NCBI GenBank assembly: GCA_018241985.1
Contig: JAFECV010000073.1
Span: 1-8,498, forward strand
DNA length: 8,498 nucleotides
Source of the DNA: Pseudomonadota bacterium
GTDB lineage: Bacteria; Pseudomonadota; Gammaproteobacteria; Burkholderiales; Burkholderiaceae_C
Direction of reading: 5' to 3'
Under the pieces are notes generated by a model. The model did no database searches, was not told the origin of the DNA, and saw nothing but the letters and a program-made list of their open reading frames with translations. This document shows, one piece after another, positions 1 through 7,026 of the stretch (position 1 is the stretch's first letter; each line of letters opens with the position of its first letter). Both the position numbers and the translations under genes were made by a program.

Positions 1-308
1 CCCATCGCGTAGACGTCGCTGATCGCGTTGGTCGCGGCGATGCGGCCGAAGTCGTACGGATCGTCGACGATGGGCATGAAGAAGTCGGTGGTCGCGATCA
101 GCGCCTGCTCGTCGTTGAGCTTGTAGACCGCGGCGTCGTCGGCCGTTTCGATGCCGACCATCAGCTCGGGCGGGATCAGCCCGCCGGCGCTGCTCCTGAG
201 GATTTCGGTCAGCACCCCCGGGGCGATCTTGCAGCCGCAGCCGCCGCCATGCGAGAAGCTGGTGAGCCGGACCGGGCCGGTCGGCAGAGCACAGGAAGTG
301 TCGTTCAT
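1..308 (-). CDS. senC: Selenophosphate synthetase SenC (SelD family), N-terminal part, cut by window edge
   Basis: ATP-dependent conversion of selenide to selenophosphate, the activated selenium donor. Only the first 102 residues are present. The N-terminus has the SelD signature [15 protein letters not shown] (residues 19-33); by alignment with E. coli SelD (SHGAGCGCK), Cys24 is the catalytic Cys17 equivalent and Lys27 the Lys20 equivalent. The downstream blocks ETADDAAVY (54-62), [20 protein letters not shown] (73-92) and [10 protein letters not shown] follow, carrying the aspartates that bind metal and ATP. The catalytic position is an ordinary TGC cysteine codon, not a selenocysteine UGA. 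The ATG at 308-306 overlaps the senB stop as ATGA, so the two genes are probably translationally coupled. SelD also feeds selenoprotein and selenouridine synthesis; I call it SenC because it is coupled to senB next to senA. The SelD identity is very secure. Its dedication to selenoneine rests on context, since it might be the cell's only SelD. Confidence 0.93.
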   Translation of the reverse strand, partial: MNDTSCALPTGPVRLTSFSHGGGCGCKIAPGVLTEILRSSAGGLIPPELMVGIETADDAAVYKLNDEQALIATTDFFMPIVDDPYDFGRIAATNAISDVYAM

Positions 309-1345
309 GGTGAAGCTCGACGAGGTGACGGAGACGATTGTCGCAGCGGCTGCTCGCCCCTGCTCGCCAGCAGGTCGGCCAGCAGCGCGCGCACCCGGCC
401 CTGCTCCGCCGCCGGCGCGAAGCGCGGCTCGCGCACGGCGCATTGCGCGGCCAGATGCGCCGCGAACGCCGGCTCGGCCGCAAAGCGCTGCATCAGCACG
501 ACCAGCGCGGCTGCGTCGCCGGCCGGAAAGTAGCCGTCGTAGTCGCGCCCCAGCAGGCCGATGTTGCCGTCGATGCGGCTCGCCAGCACCGGCACCCGGG
601 AGCGGATCGCCTCGATCACGACATGCGCGCCCCCTTCCATGCGGCTCATGTGCACCAGCGCGCGCGAGCGGGCCATCCAGCGCCGCGTCGCCGGCGCCGA
701 CCGGCTGCCGAGCCAGCGGTAGCGTGGGCATTCGGCCGCGGCGCGCCGGGCGGCCTCGGCCAGGTCTTCTTCGAGCGCGGCGCCGATGTGCAGCACGCGC
801 GGCGGCAGGCCGTTGGCGAGGCGCTGCGGCAGCAGGCGCGCGGCCGCGATCAGCGTCAGCGGATCCTTCGCCTCGCGCAGATGCCCGACGGCGATGAAGT
901 CGAAGCTCGAGCGCGCCGGGTCGTGGCGCAGGATTCGGGTGGCCGACTGCTCGATCACGCGGGCGCGGGCACGATCCCCGGGCCCGAGGCTGGCGATCGC
1001 CTCCTGCTGCAGGACGACCAGGTGGGTGGCACACTGCAGTGCATGCCGCGCGCCTGCTTGCCTTTCCAAGTCCCGGTACAGATCGGTCCCGGTCAGCACC
1101 AGCGCCAGAGGGCGCTCGGGATGGGCGGCGTGGAAGCGTTCGATGCTGGCGGCGGATCGCCAGGCGTGCAAGGCAATCAGAGCGTCGGCGCCATCGTCCT
1201 CGCCATGGCTCGGCCATTGCTGCACGACGTCGACCTCGGCGAGCGGCGCGAGGAAGCGCTGCCAGCGCGCGGCCGTATGCCAGTTGCCGTTGTTGGCCTC
1301 GGGCCGAGCCGGCGTGACGATGCAGACGCGGGGTTTGTGCTTCAT
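305..1345 (-). CDS. senB: Selenosugar synthase SenB (GT-B fold glycosyltransferase, TIGR04348-like)
   Basis: 346 residues. In the known selenoneine pathway SenB transfers selenium from selenophosphate to a UDP-sugar to make a seleno-sugar, the selenium donor for SenA. The N-terminus [20 protein letters not shown] (4-23) is the glycine-bearing first strand-loop of a GT-B glycosyltransferase and is typical of the TIGR04348 group. [11 protein letters not shown] lies at 83-93, [10 protein letters not shown] at 153-162 opens the C-terminal Rossmann domain, and EGGAHVVIE (237-245) is the EX7E motif of retaining GT4-type enzymes. I saw no signal peptide or membrane segment, so it should be cytoplasmic. 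The reading frame is open upstream to 1981 across senA, but family similarity begins at MKHKPRVC, so I choose ATG 1345; the ribosome site there is weak. The stop TGA overlaps the senC ATG. The last 20 or so residues are low-complexity. The function comes from family plus neighbours; a generic glycosyltransferase is the unlikely alternative. Confidence 0.9.
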   Translation of the reverse strand: MKHKPRVCIVTPARPEANNGNWHTAARWQRFLAPLAEVDVVQQWPSHGEDDGADALIALHAWRSAASIERFHAAHPERPLALVLTGTDLYRDLERQAGARHALQCATHLVVLQQEAIASLGPGDRARARVIEQSATRILRHDPARSSFDFIAVGHLREAKDPLTLIAAARLLPQRLANGLPPRVLHIGAALEEDLAEAARRAAAECPRYRWLGSRSAPATRRWMARSRALVHMSRMEGGAHVVIEAIRSRVPVLASRIDGNIGLLGRDYDGYFPAGDAAALVVLMQRFAAEPAFAAHLAAQCAVREPRFAPAAEQGRVRALLADLLASRGEQPLRQSSPSPRRASP

Positions 1346-1388
1346 GTCGGCGTCGAAGGGCGCATCTTGACAGGTTCGGGGGCGGTTC
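1346..1388. promoter_or_regulatory. 43-base divergent gap between senB and senA
   Basis: The starts of senB (leftward) and senA (rightward) are only 43 bases apart, so the two promoters must overlap each other or extend into the opposing coding regions. A perfect TTGACA lies at 1367-1372, but no acceptable -10 hexamer follows 16-18 bases downstream. I cannot place a promoter with confidence and saw no clear operator. Confidence 0.35.
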
Positions 1389-2567
1389 GTGACTGACGCG
1401 CGCCGCCTGCACGGCGCGGACCTCGCGGCGGCGCTGCAGGACGCACGCGCGGTCACGCGCGCGCGGGTCGACGACCTGAGCGACGAACAATGGGCGATGC
1501 CGCTGCAGCAGGGCGTGAACCCGGTGGCCTGGGAACTGGCGCACCTGGCCTGGTTCGGCGAGTTCTGGATCCTGCGCGGCCCGCACCAGCGGGTCGACGG
1601 CTTTGTCCACGCCGAGCGCCCGGCGCGCATCGCCGGGCCCGACGCCCATTTCGATTCGGCGCGCCTTGCGCACGACCAGCGCTGGACGACGCCGATGCCG
1701 TCACGCGCCCAGGTCGCCGACATGCTGGACGCGCAGCTTGCGGCCTGCCTGCAGGCGCTGCCCGCAGGCGACGACGACGCGGCGCTGTACTTCCACCGGC
1801 TCGCGCTGTTCCACGAAGACATGCATGGCGAGGCCTTCGCCTGGATGCGCTCGGCGCTGGGGTATTCCGCACCAGCGGGCGTCGCCCTGCCCCGGGTCCA
1901 GCCGGCGCAGCCGCTGCAGGTCGCCGGCAGCGAAGTGCGCATCGGTTGGCCGCCTGAGCGCCGCGGCTTCGCGTTCGACAACGAAGGCGCTGGGACCAGC
2001 GCCCTGCTGCAGGACTACGAGATCGACGACGCGCCGGTCAGCGCTGGGCAGTTCCTGCGCTTCGTCGAGGCCGGCGGCTACGAGCAGCCCGACTACTGGC
2101 CCGGCGAGGCCGGGCGCTGGCGCGCTGCCAGCGGCGCGCCGCATCCGGCCCGCTGGCGCCGCGCCGGCACCGGCTGGGAGCTGCGCTGGTTCGACCGCTG
2201 GCTGCCGCTCGACTCCGAACAGCCGATGATCCATGTCAACGCCTGGGAGGCCGAGGCCTATTGCCGCTGGGCCGGGCGCCGCTTGCCGCGGGCCGCCGAA
2301 TGGGAACATGCCGCGACCTCAAAGCCGGCGCTGCACTGGGGCCGCGGCGTCTGGGAATGGACGGCCGACGCGTTCCTGCCCTACCCCGGCTTCGTGCCCG
2401 GCCCGTATCACGACTATTCCGTGCCCTGGTTCGGCGATCATCGCGAACTGCGCGGCGGCGCCTTCGCCGCCCATCCCAGGATGCACGACGTGCGCTATCG
2501 CAACTTCTTCCAGCCGCAGCGCAGCGACGTGTTCGTGGGCTTTCGCACCGCGGCCCTTCAGGCCTGA
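1389..2567 (+). CDS. senA: Selenoneine synthase SenA (EgtB-like non-heme iron sulfoxide/selenoxide synthase)
   Basis: 392 residues. SenA uses iron and O2 to join the selenosugar to the imidazole of hercynine; elimination then gives selenoneine. The N-terminal half is a DinB-like helical bundle with His52 ([13 protein letters not shown]) and the HX3HXE motif HEDMHGE (His142, His146), together the three iron ligands of the EgtB family. The C-terminal half is a formylglycine-generating-enzyme type fold: [20 protein letters not shown] (282-301), WEHA (305-308), VWEWTADAF (321-329), LRGGAF (354-359) and a closing RYRNFFQPQ...VGFRTA block. The start is GTG: an in-frame TGA at 1368-1370 excludes anything upstream, and the next in-frame ATG (1497) would delete the first helix. 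A G-rich stretch at 1378-1385 may serve as ribosome site. It could be read as an ergothioneine EgtB, but adjacency to senB and senC makes SenA far more likely. No egtD, egtA or egtC lies nearby. Confidence 0.91.
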   Translation: MTDARRLHGADLAAALQDARAVTRARVDDLSDEQWAMPLQQGVNPVAWELAHLAWFGEFWILRGPHQRVDGFVHAERPARIAGPDAHFDSARLAHDQRWTTPMPSRAQVADMLDAQLAACLQALPAGDDDAALYFHRLALFHEDMHGEAFAWMRSALGYSAPAGVALPRVQPAQPLQVAGSEVRIGWPPERRGFAFDNEGAGTSALLQDYEIDDAPVSAGQFLRFVEAGGYEQPDYWPGEAGRWRAASGAPHPARWRRAGTGWELRWFDRWLPLDSEQPMIHVNAWEAEAYCRWAGRRLPRAAEWEHAATSKPALHWGRGVWEWTADAFLPYPGFVPGPYHDYSVPWFGDHRELRGGAFAAHPRMHDVRYRNFFQPQRSDVFVGFRTAALQA

Positions 2568-2678
2568 ACGCGGCGGAGCCCGAGGCGCCTCACGCGCCTT
2601 GGACTCGCGCTTCGAAGCGGCGAAGGGCCAACCCGATACGACGCAGCAACGCTGTGCGGCGCAGGCGCAGCAGCCGCG
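2568..2678. other. Convergent intergenic region between senA and the CrtI-like gene
   Basis: 111 bases where rightward senA and the leftward four-gene operon meet. It holds a short GC-rich inverted repeat, AGGCGC (2583-2588) and GCGCCT (2594-2599) around a 5-base loop, which could help end transcription. No run of T follows on either strand, so I do not call it an intrinsic terminator. No coding potential is evident. Confidence 0.4.
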
Positions 2679-4259
2679 CTATTTCTTCGCCAGCGTGTTC
2701 GCCACGTGGTAGCCCGAGGCGCCGCCCAGGCCGGGGCCGGGATGGGTCGATGCCCCGATGTGGTAGAGCTGCTTGACGGGTGTGGCGTGGTCCTTCACCC
2801 CGCGCAGCGGACGCCAGAACATGTACTGATCCACGCTGCATTCGCCCGAATACGGATCGCCCCCTACCAGGTTGATGTTCATGCGCTCCAGGTCGGCCGG
2901 CGAGTTGACGACACGGCCGACGATGCTCTGCTTCAGGTTCGGGATGAAGCGCGCCAGCCTCTCGACGATGCGGTCGGCATAGCGCTCGCGCACGTCCTCG
3001 CTCCAGCGGCCGTCGCCGGGCGCCGCGATCTCGCCCAGTGCATCGCCCCGGATCACGCGCGGGCATTCGGGCAACTGCACCCACAGCACGGCGCCGCCGG
3101 CGGGCGCGCGCGAGGGGTCGAGCGCGGTCGGGTGGCACACGCAGATCGTGCCCTCCGCCGGCAGCAGGCCGCGCTCGGCCTCATTGACGGCGCGCGAGAC
3201 GCCCTCCAGCCCGCTGGTCAGGTGCAGGTAGGTCACGTTCGCCAGCGCCGGGTCGCTCCACTGCGGCGGCGCCGACAGCGCCAGGTGAATCTGCATGTTG
3301 CCCTTGCCGTAGCGATATTCGGCCGCCTGCTGGCGGATCGCGTCGGAGGTGGCGCTCGCCGGAATCAGGCGGCCGTAGAGCTGGGTCGGCGTGACGTTGC
3401 AGATCACGTTCTTCGCCTGCCACTCGCGGCCGTCGCTGCAGCGCACGCCCTGCGCCTTGCCGCCCTGGATCAGGATTTGCGCCACGTCGGCGTTCGCATG
3501 CAGTTCGCCGCCGGCTTTTTCGATGACCGATTTGAAGGCGTCGACGGTGCGCGCATTGCCGCCCTGCACCAGAGGCAGGCCCACGGCTTCGAGCGTGAAG
3601 GCGATCACCTGCGCCATCAACGCCGACATCGGCGACTCGGGGCCCAGGCCGGTGTGCAGTACCCAGGGCGCGAGCACGGCGCGCACCAGATCGGACTGAA
3701 AGCGCGTGCCCAGCCAGGCGCGCGCGCTTTGCATCGCGGGACCGAAGAAGCCCACGGTTTCGTGAGCTCCCTGCTTCCAGACGCGGCCGAGCATCATCTT
3801 GCCGATCTGCGAGCTCCACAGCTCGTTGCCGAGCAGCGCAAAGATCAGGTCCGCGTTCTGCTCGACGAAGCCCAGGCCCGTGCGATAGGCGTCGCCGTCG
3901 CCGGCGGCAAGCGCGTTCATCGCGCGCACGTTGTCCTCGCGCGAGGTGCGCAGGATGAACGAGCGGCCATCGGGCAGCAGCACGCCGGTGGGCGTGTCGC
4001 TATTGACGTAGGCGAGGCCCGCGCCATGCAGCGCGTCCTTGAGTTCCGCATAGCCCGGCGACGTGACGAATAGCGGGTGCGCGGTGGACATCGTGTCGTG
4101 CAGATAGCCGGGCGCCGTCAGCGCCTCGGTGCGGATGCAACCGCCCCACTGCGCTTCGCGCTCGAGCACGCAGACCTTCTTGCCGCGCCGCGCCATGACG
4201 GCGGCGCACACCAGCGAGTTGATCCCGCTGCCGACGATGATGGCGTCGAACTTGCTCAT
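2679..4259 (-). CDS. FAD-dependent oxidoreductase of the phytoene desaturase (CrtI/COG1233) superfamily
   Basis: 526 residues. The N-terminus DAIIVGSGINSLVCAAVMAR is a dinucleotide-binding motif (GxGxxxxxxA, 10-19), with an acidic residue ending the second strand (VCVLERE) and WGGCIRTE following, as in amine-oxidase/CrtI-type flavoproteins. The C-terminus YHIGASTHPGPGLGGASGYH is the classic second FAD-binding block of CrtI-like enzymes. Length fits the family (about 500-550). No membrane segment is obvious. The ATG follows the flavin reductase stop by 7 bases, so it is the last gene of the operon. Carotenoid desaturation is improbable: no crtB, crtE or other carotenoid gene is near. The broad bacterial COG1233 group, which also includes PYROXD2-like proteins, is mostly uncharacterised. 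Context suggests it oxidises or removes an intermediate made by the upstream monooxygenase and dehydrogenase, but the substrate is unknown. Superfamily is secure; role is inference. Confidence 0.85.
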   Translation of the reverse strand: MSKFDAIIVGSGINSLVCAAVMARRGKKVCVLEREAQWGGCIRTEALTAPGYLHDTMSTAHPLFVTSPGYAELKDALHGAGLAYVNSDTPTGVLLPDGRSFILRTSREDNVRAMNALAAGDGDAYRTGLGFVEQNADLIFALLGNELWSSQIGKMMLGRVWKQGAHETVGFFGPAMQSARAWLGTRFQSDLVRAVLAPWVLHTGLGPESPMSALMAQVIAFTLEAVGLPLVQGGNARTVDAFKSVIEKAGGELHANADVAQILIQGGKAQGVRCSDGREWQAKNVICNVTPTQLYGRLIPASATSDAIRQQAAEYRYGKGNMQIHLALSAPPQWSDPALANVTYLHLTSGLEGVSRAVNEAERGLLPAEGTICVCHPTALDPSRAPAGGAVLWVQLPECPRVIRGDALGEIAAPGDGRWSEDVRERYADRIVERLARFIPNLKQSIVGRVVNSPADLERMNINLVGGDPYSGECSVDQYMFWRPLRGVKDHATPVKQLYHIGASTHPGPGLGGASGYHVANTLAKK

Positions 4260-4266
4260 GGCGTTG

Positions 4267-4785
4267 TCAGGTATCCAGGGTGAGTTTCACGCGTTTGTGA
4301 TCGGCGGCCTGCTCGTATTCGGGAACTGCATAGCGCCCCCGATAGAAGAGCAGCGGGGCGGTGCTGCGCGTCGTCAGGTGCTCGACGCGGCCGATCAGGA
4401 TGATGTGGTCCCCGCCCTCGTAACGATACTCCACGGAGCACTGGAAGACCGCCATGCAGCCGGGCAGCAACGGCACGCCGCCCAGGCCCTGGCCGATTTC
4501 GAGGCCCGCGAACTTGTCCTCGCCCGCCTTGGCAAAGCGGTCGGACAAGGCCTGCTGGTCGTGCGCCAGCACGTGAATGCAGAAATGGCGGGTGCTCTGG
4601 AACGCAGGCAGGCTCCAGGATTTCCTGGCCAGGCTCCAGAGCACGAGGGGCGGATCGAGGGAGAGTGCCGCAAAGCTGTTGACCGTGACACCAATGGGCT
4701 CGCTCCCGGGGCCCACCGTGGTGACCACGGTGACCCCGGTAGCGAAATGCCCCAGCGCGTTGCGCAGCTCGCGCGCGTCGATCAT
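4267..4785 (-). CDS. Flavin reductase (HpaC/StyB-like) partner of the monooxygenase
   Basis: 172 residues, the usual size of the flavin-reductase-like domain family (HpaC, StyB, IifD). It would use NAD(P)H to reduce free FAD or FMN and pass the reduced flavin to the monooxygenase encoded just upstream. Family blocks are LRNALGHFATGVTVVTT (7-23), IGVTVNSFAALSLDPPLVLW (31-50, flavin binding), FCIHVLAHDQQALSDRFA and GDHIILIGRVEHL near residues 126-138. The domain fills the whole protein; there is no extra oxygenase domain, so this is a separate two-component system rather than a StyA2B-type fusion. The ATG (4785-4783) overlaps the monooxygenase stop as ATGA, implying coupled translation. The reading frame is open far upstream, but MIDAREL is where family similarity starts. 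Confidence 0.9.
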   Translation of the reverse strand: MIDARELRNALGHFATGVTVVTTVGPGSEPIGVTVNSFAALSLDPPLVLWSLARKSWSLPAFQSTRHFCIHVLAHDQQALSDRFAKAGEDKFAGLEIGQGLGGVPLLPGCMAVFQCSVEYRYEGGDHIILIGRVEHLTTRSTAPLLFYRGRYAVPEYEQAADHKRVKLTLDT

Positions 4786-6065
4786 GCCTTGCCGCCCTTG
4801 GCCGCCTCCTCGATGGCGCGTTGGTTGGCGGCGGCATCGAACCAGTATTCGGCGTAGTCGGTCGGGTCGTTGAAGCCGTTGGCCAGGCGCGAGGCCAGGG
4901 CGGGAATGCCCTGGGCGGCGCCCATCATGTTGACAATGTATTCGGGCGGCGGCAGCAGCAGGCTGTTGGTCCAGCGGACCACCTTTTCGGCGTAGCCGTT
5001 GTACAGCTCGTCGAAGGTGCGGTTCATCCAGGCTTCGTCGAACGGCTGGTTGCCGCGCGCCATGATGGCCTCGAAGTAGTGCTTGGCGCCCCAGGTGGCG
5101 TTGTTGGAGCCCTGGCCCGTGACCGGGTCGTTGACGATCACCGCGTCGCCCAGGCCCATGACCTTGCGCCCCGAGGGCAGGTGCAGCACCGGGTTGCGCA
5201 CGGTGGGCGTGATGCGCCCGGCGAGGATACCGTTGTCGTCGGTGAGCTGGCAGTCCTTGCTGCGCTCGTACTCCCAGGGCAGGAATTTCTTCAGGATGTC
5301 CAGGCTCATCTGCAGGTGGTCGGCCGCGTCCTTGCACTCGTGCCAGCGGTCCATCGGGCCGCCATTGACGCCTTCCAGCACCATGATGTCGCACACCTGC
5401 GTCTTGCCCGAACCGTAGGGACCGCCGGTGGTGAGCGAGGGGAATACGAAGTACTCGCCGACGCCGGGGATCAGGTTGAAGTTGACGCACTCGATGTAGT
5501 CGTGGCGCTTCATGCCGGTGACGTAGGTCAGGGCCAGCTTGCGCATGGACTCCTTGACGGGCGAGCGCTCGGCGTTGGTCGAGAGCATCTTCACGACCTC
5601 GCCCTTGCCGCCGGCCAGCAGCACGAGGTCGTGCGTGCCGGCCAGCTCTTCCATCTCGGCAACGCCCACATCGACGATGGAGAGCTTGCCGCCCCGGCGC
5701 ACGAACTCGTCCATCCAGCCGGGATATTTGACGCGCTGGTCGACCGCCTGGCCCGGCGCGTACAACGGCGCGTACCAGTGGATTGCCTTGGTGCCGGAGC
5801 CATCGGGGTTGGGGATGGCGAACGAGATGCCGTCGGTGTTCGGGCAGGCGGCCTCCCACTGGTTCATCTTCCAGTCGCGCTCGACCTGCAGTTTCGGGTC
5901 GAAGATGAACTGGGACGACATCACCTTGCCGTTCCAGAAGCTCGCGCCGTCGCGGTTGGTGTAGATGGTGACCTGGTGGCTCTGATCGAGCAGGCCGGCG
6001 CCCAGCAGCAGGCCGGCCTGACCGGCGCCGATGATGGCGATCTTGCGGGGGGTTTGGGTGGTCAT
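4782..6065 (-). CDS. StyA-like group E flavin monooxygenase, probably indole/aryl epoxidising
   Basis: 427 residues, close to StyA (about 415). Two-component FAD monooxygenases of this group epoxidise styrene or indole with O2 and reduced FAD from a partner reductase. IAIIGAGQAGLLLGAGL holds GxGxxG (13-18), followed by VTIYTNRD as in StyA VTVYTDRK. GLGDAVIVNDPVTGQGSNNA (304-323) matches StyA's second FAD block (GLGD...DPVLGQGANMA). APGQAVDQR (103-111) aligns with APSRAVDYR. At the StyA positions 46/48/50 the protein reads S50/Q52/I54 instead of N/V/H, and Tyr73 aligns with I80. From memory, S-Q and V/I at these places mark indole monooxygenases; position 76 (Ala83) and 96 (Gly105) do not match either type exactly. 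GGAG sits 8 bases before the ATG. It lies between the dehydrogenase and its flavin reductase. The family is secure; indole as substrate is inferred. Confidence 0.88.
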   Translation of the reverse strand: MTTQTPRKIAIIGAGQAGLLLGAGLLDQSHQVTIYTNRDGASFWNGKVMSSQFIFDPKLQVERDWKMNQWEAACPNTDGISFAIPNPDGSGTKAIHWYAPLYAPGQAVDQRVKYPGWMDEFVRRGGKLSIVDVGVAEMEELAGTHDLVLLAGGKGEVVKMLSTNAERSPVKESMRKLALTYVTGMKRHDYIECVNFNLIPGVGEYFVFPSLTTGGPYGSGKTQVCDIMVLEGVNGGPMDRWHECKDAADHLQMSLDILKKFLPWEYERSKDCQLTDDNGILAGRITPTVRNPVLHLPSGRKVMGLGDAVIVNDPVTGQGSNNATWGAKHYFEAIMARGNQPFDEAWMNRTFDELYNGYAEKVVRWTNSLLLPPPEYIVNMMGAAQGIPALASRLANGFNDPTDYAEYWFDAAANQRAIEEAAKGGKA

Positions 6066-6110
6066 GGTCTGTCTCCGGAATATCGATGAAGTGCCGTGGG
6101 GGTGTCGTGG

Positions 6111-6893
6111 TCAGCCCATCAGGCGGGCAATCGCGGCGGCACGTGCCTCGGGGCCCAGCGCCTGATAGCCGCCATCAACGGCGTAGTTGGTGCCGGTGAC
6201 GAAGCTCGCCTTGTCCGACAGCAGGAACGCGACGACATTGGCCACTTCGCCGGGCAGGCCCAGGCGACCGAGGATGTGGTAGTCGGCGGCCACCGCGTCG
6301 GCCTTGGCCTTGTCGCCGCCGGCCATACCCTCGATCACCGAAGACCAGGTCCAGCCCGGCGAGACCGAGTTGACGCGGATCTTCTGCGGCGCAAGGTCGA
6401 GCGCGGCGTTGCGCGTGAACTGCACCATCGCGGCCTTGCTGATCGGGTACAGCCAGCGCCCGGTCTGGGCCGCGAAGGCGGAGATCGAGGCGAAGTTGAC
6501 CACCGCGCCGCCGCCGCGCCGCGCCAAATGCGGCACGCAGGCCTGCAGCATCATCGCTGCGCCCACCACGTTCACGTTCCAGCTCTGGTTCCATTCGGCG
6601 CGGGTCGAGGCGGCGCCGTTGTCCACGTAGGAGGCGGCGCAGTTGACGAGGTAGTCGATGCCGCCGAAGGCCTTCGCGGTCTCGGCCACGCAGGCGGCGA
6701 TCGAGGCGTCGTCCGAGACGTCGGTCGCGATGAAGCGGCTGCCCTTGCAGCGCCCCTGCACCTGCGGGCCCTTGGTGGTGTCGATGTCGGCGATGACGAC
6801 CTTGCAGCCTTCGGCCACCAGAGCGGCCACCACGCCTTCGCCGATCATGGTGGCACCGCCGGTGACGATGGCCACTTTGTCTTGCATGCTCAT
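6111..6893 (-). CDS. Short-chain dehydrogenase/reductase (IifB-like), first gene of the operon
   Basis: 260 residues, a classical SDR that would oxidise or reduce a hydroxyl/keto group with NAD(H). IVTGGATMIGEG (9-20) is the cofactor loop, but the middle glycine of TGxxxGxG is Met16. VVIADID (32-38) ends in acidic residues, which favours NAD over NADP. NCAA (84-87) stands for NNAG. Catalytic residues are a serine in ASISAF (135-140) and Tyr149-Pro-Ile-Ser-Lys153 (YxxxK), followed by the VNSVSPGW loop and the C-terminal DGGYQALGPE. In indole clusters the matching enzyme (IifB) oxidises the indole dihydrodiol to 3-hydroxyindolin-2-one; by analogy this one would act on the monooxygenase product. 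A longer start at 6908 is unlikely because the ribosome site AAGGAG lies inside that extension; I choose ATG 6893, with ATG 6887 also possible. The next gene begins 45 bases downstream. Confidence 0.88.
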   Translation of the reverse strand: MSMQDKVAIVTGGATMIGEGVVAALVAEGCKVVIADIDTTKGPQVQGRCKGSRFIATDVSDDASIAACVAETAKAFGGIDYLVNCAASYVDNGAASTRAEWNQSWNVNVVGAAMMLQACVPHLARRGGGAVVNFASISAFAAQTGRWLYPISKAAMVQFTRNAALDLAPQKIRVNSVSPGWTWSSVIEGMAGGDKAKADAVAADYHILGRLGLPGEVANVVAFLLSDKASFVTGTNYAVDGGYQALGPEARAAAIARLMG

Positions 6894-6903
6894 GGGTCTC
6901 CTT
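6894..6903 (-). promoter_or_regulatory. Strong Shine-Dalgarno site that sets the dehydrogenase start
   Basis: On the minus strand AAGGAG is followed by ACCC and then ATG AGC ATG. The spacing is 4 bases to the first ATG (6893) and 10 bases to the second (6887). The alternative ATG at 6908 lies upstream of this site and would have to translate through it, so it is unlikely to be the real start. Confidence 0.7.
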
Positions 6904-6964
6904 GTCATGGCATCAACGGGGGCGATGCCGGTCGGGAGAGTGTGCGCAATGCTTTAGGCCTGAA

Positions 6965-7001
6965 TTATCCGGAAAGCGCGGCAGCCTTATCCGCAATGCG
7001 C
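6965..7001 (-). promoter_or_regulatory. Tandem 15-base direct repeats, candidate AraC-type operator for the oxidation operon
   Basis: In the plus-strand reading, TTATCCGGAAAGCGC (6965-6979) and TTATCCGCAATGCGC (6987-7001) match at 13 of 15 positions with start points 22 bases apart. In the direction of transcription the half-site is GCGCwTTsCGGATAA. AraC/XylS regulators commonly bind two direct half-sites about 21-22 bases apart, each protein covering two major grooves on one face of DNA. The pair lies about 70-110 bases before the dehydrogenase start, directly after the AraC gene, which fits activation of the downstream operon. A partial third copy (CGCAATGC) occurs at 6945-6952. No clear sigma-70 -10 box was seen, as is common for activator-dependent promoters. 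Confidence 0.6.
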
Positions 7002-7026
7002 AGTCTCATGCTGCGTCGCAACAAGA

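Noticed and set aside
231..240. Possible selenocysteine codon in SenC, as in some SelD proteins
   Set aside because: The catalytic position reads TGC (Cys24); there is no in-frame TGA in the visible part.
1367..1372. Perfect TTGACA as the senA -35 box
   Set aside because: The matching -10 would fall inside the senA start, and no TATAAT-like sequence is there.
338..1396. Rightward frame (352 codons) antisense to senB
   Set aside because: Composition typical of a shadow frame; senB on the opposite strand has conserved glycosyltransferase motifs.
1346..1981. Upstream extension of the senB frame across senA
   Set aside because: The extra translation is Ser/Arg/Ala-rich and lies antisense to senA; family similarity starts at ATG 1345.
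2583..2599. Inverted repeat AGGCGC/GCGCCT as an intrinsic terminator
   Set aside because: Stem of only 6 bases and no T-run on either strand; such short GC-rich repeats are common here.
2706..4073. Long rightward frame (455 codons) antisense to the CrtI-like gene
   Set aside because: Same reason: low-complexity Arg/Ala/His-rich translation opposite a gene with clear FAD-binding motifs at both ends.
2679..4259. Carotenoid phytoene desaturase
   Set aside because: Superfamily motifs fit, but there is no other carotenoid gene nearby and it is embedded in a monooxygenase operon.
4821..6089. Long rightward frame (422 codons) fully antisense to the monooxygenase gene
   Set aside because: It mirrors the codon structure of a well supported gene in GC-rich DNA; the translation is His/Val/Gly/Ala-rich without family motifs.
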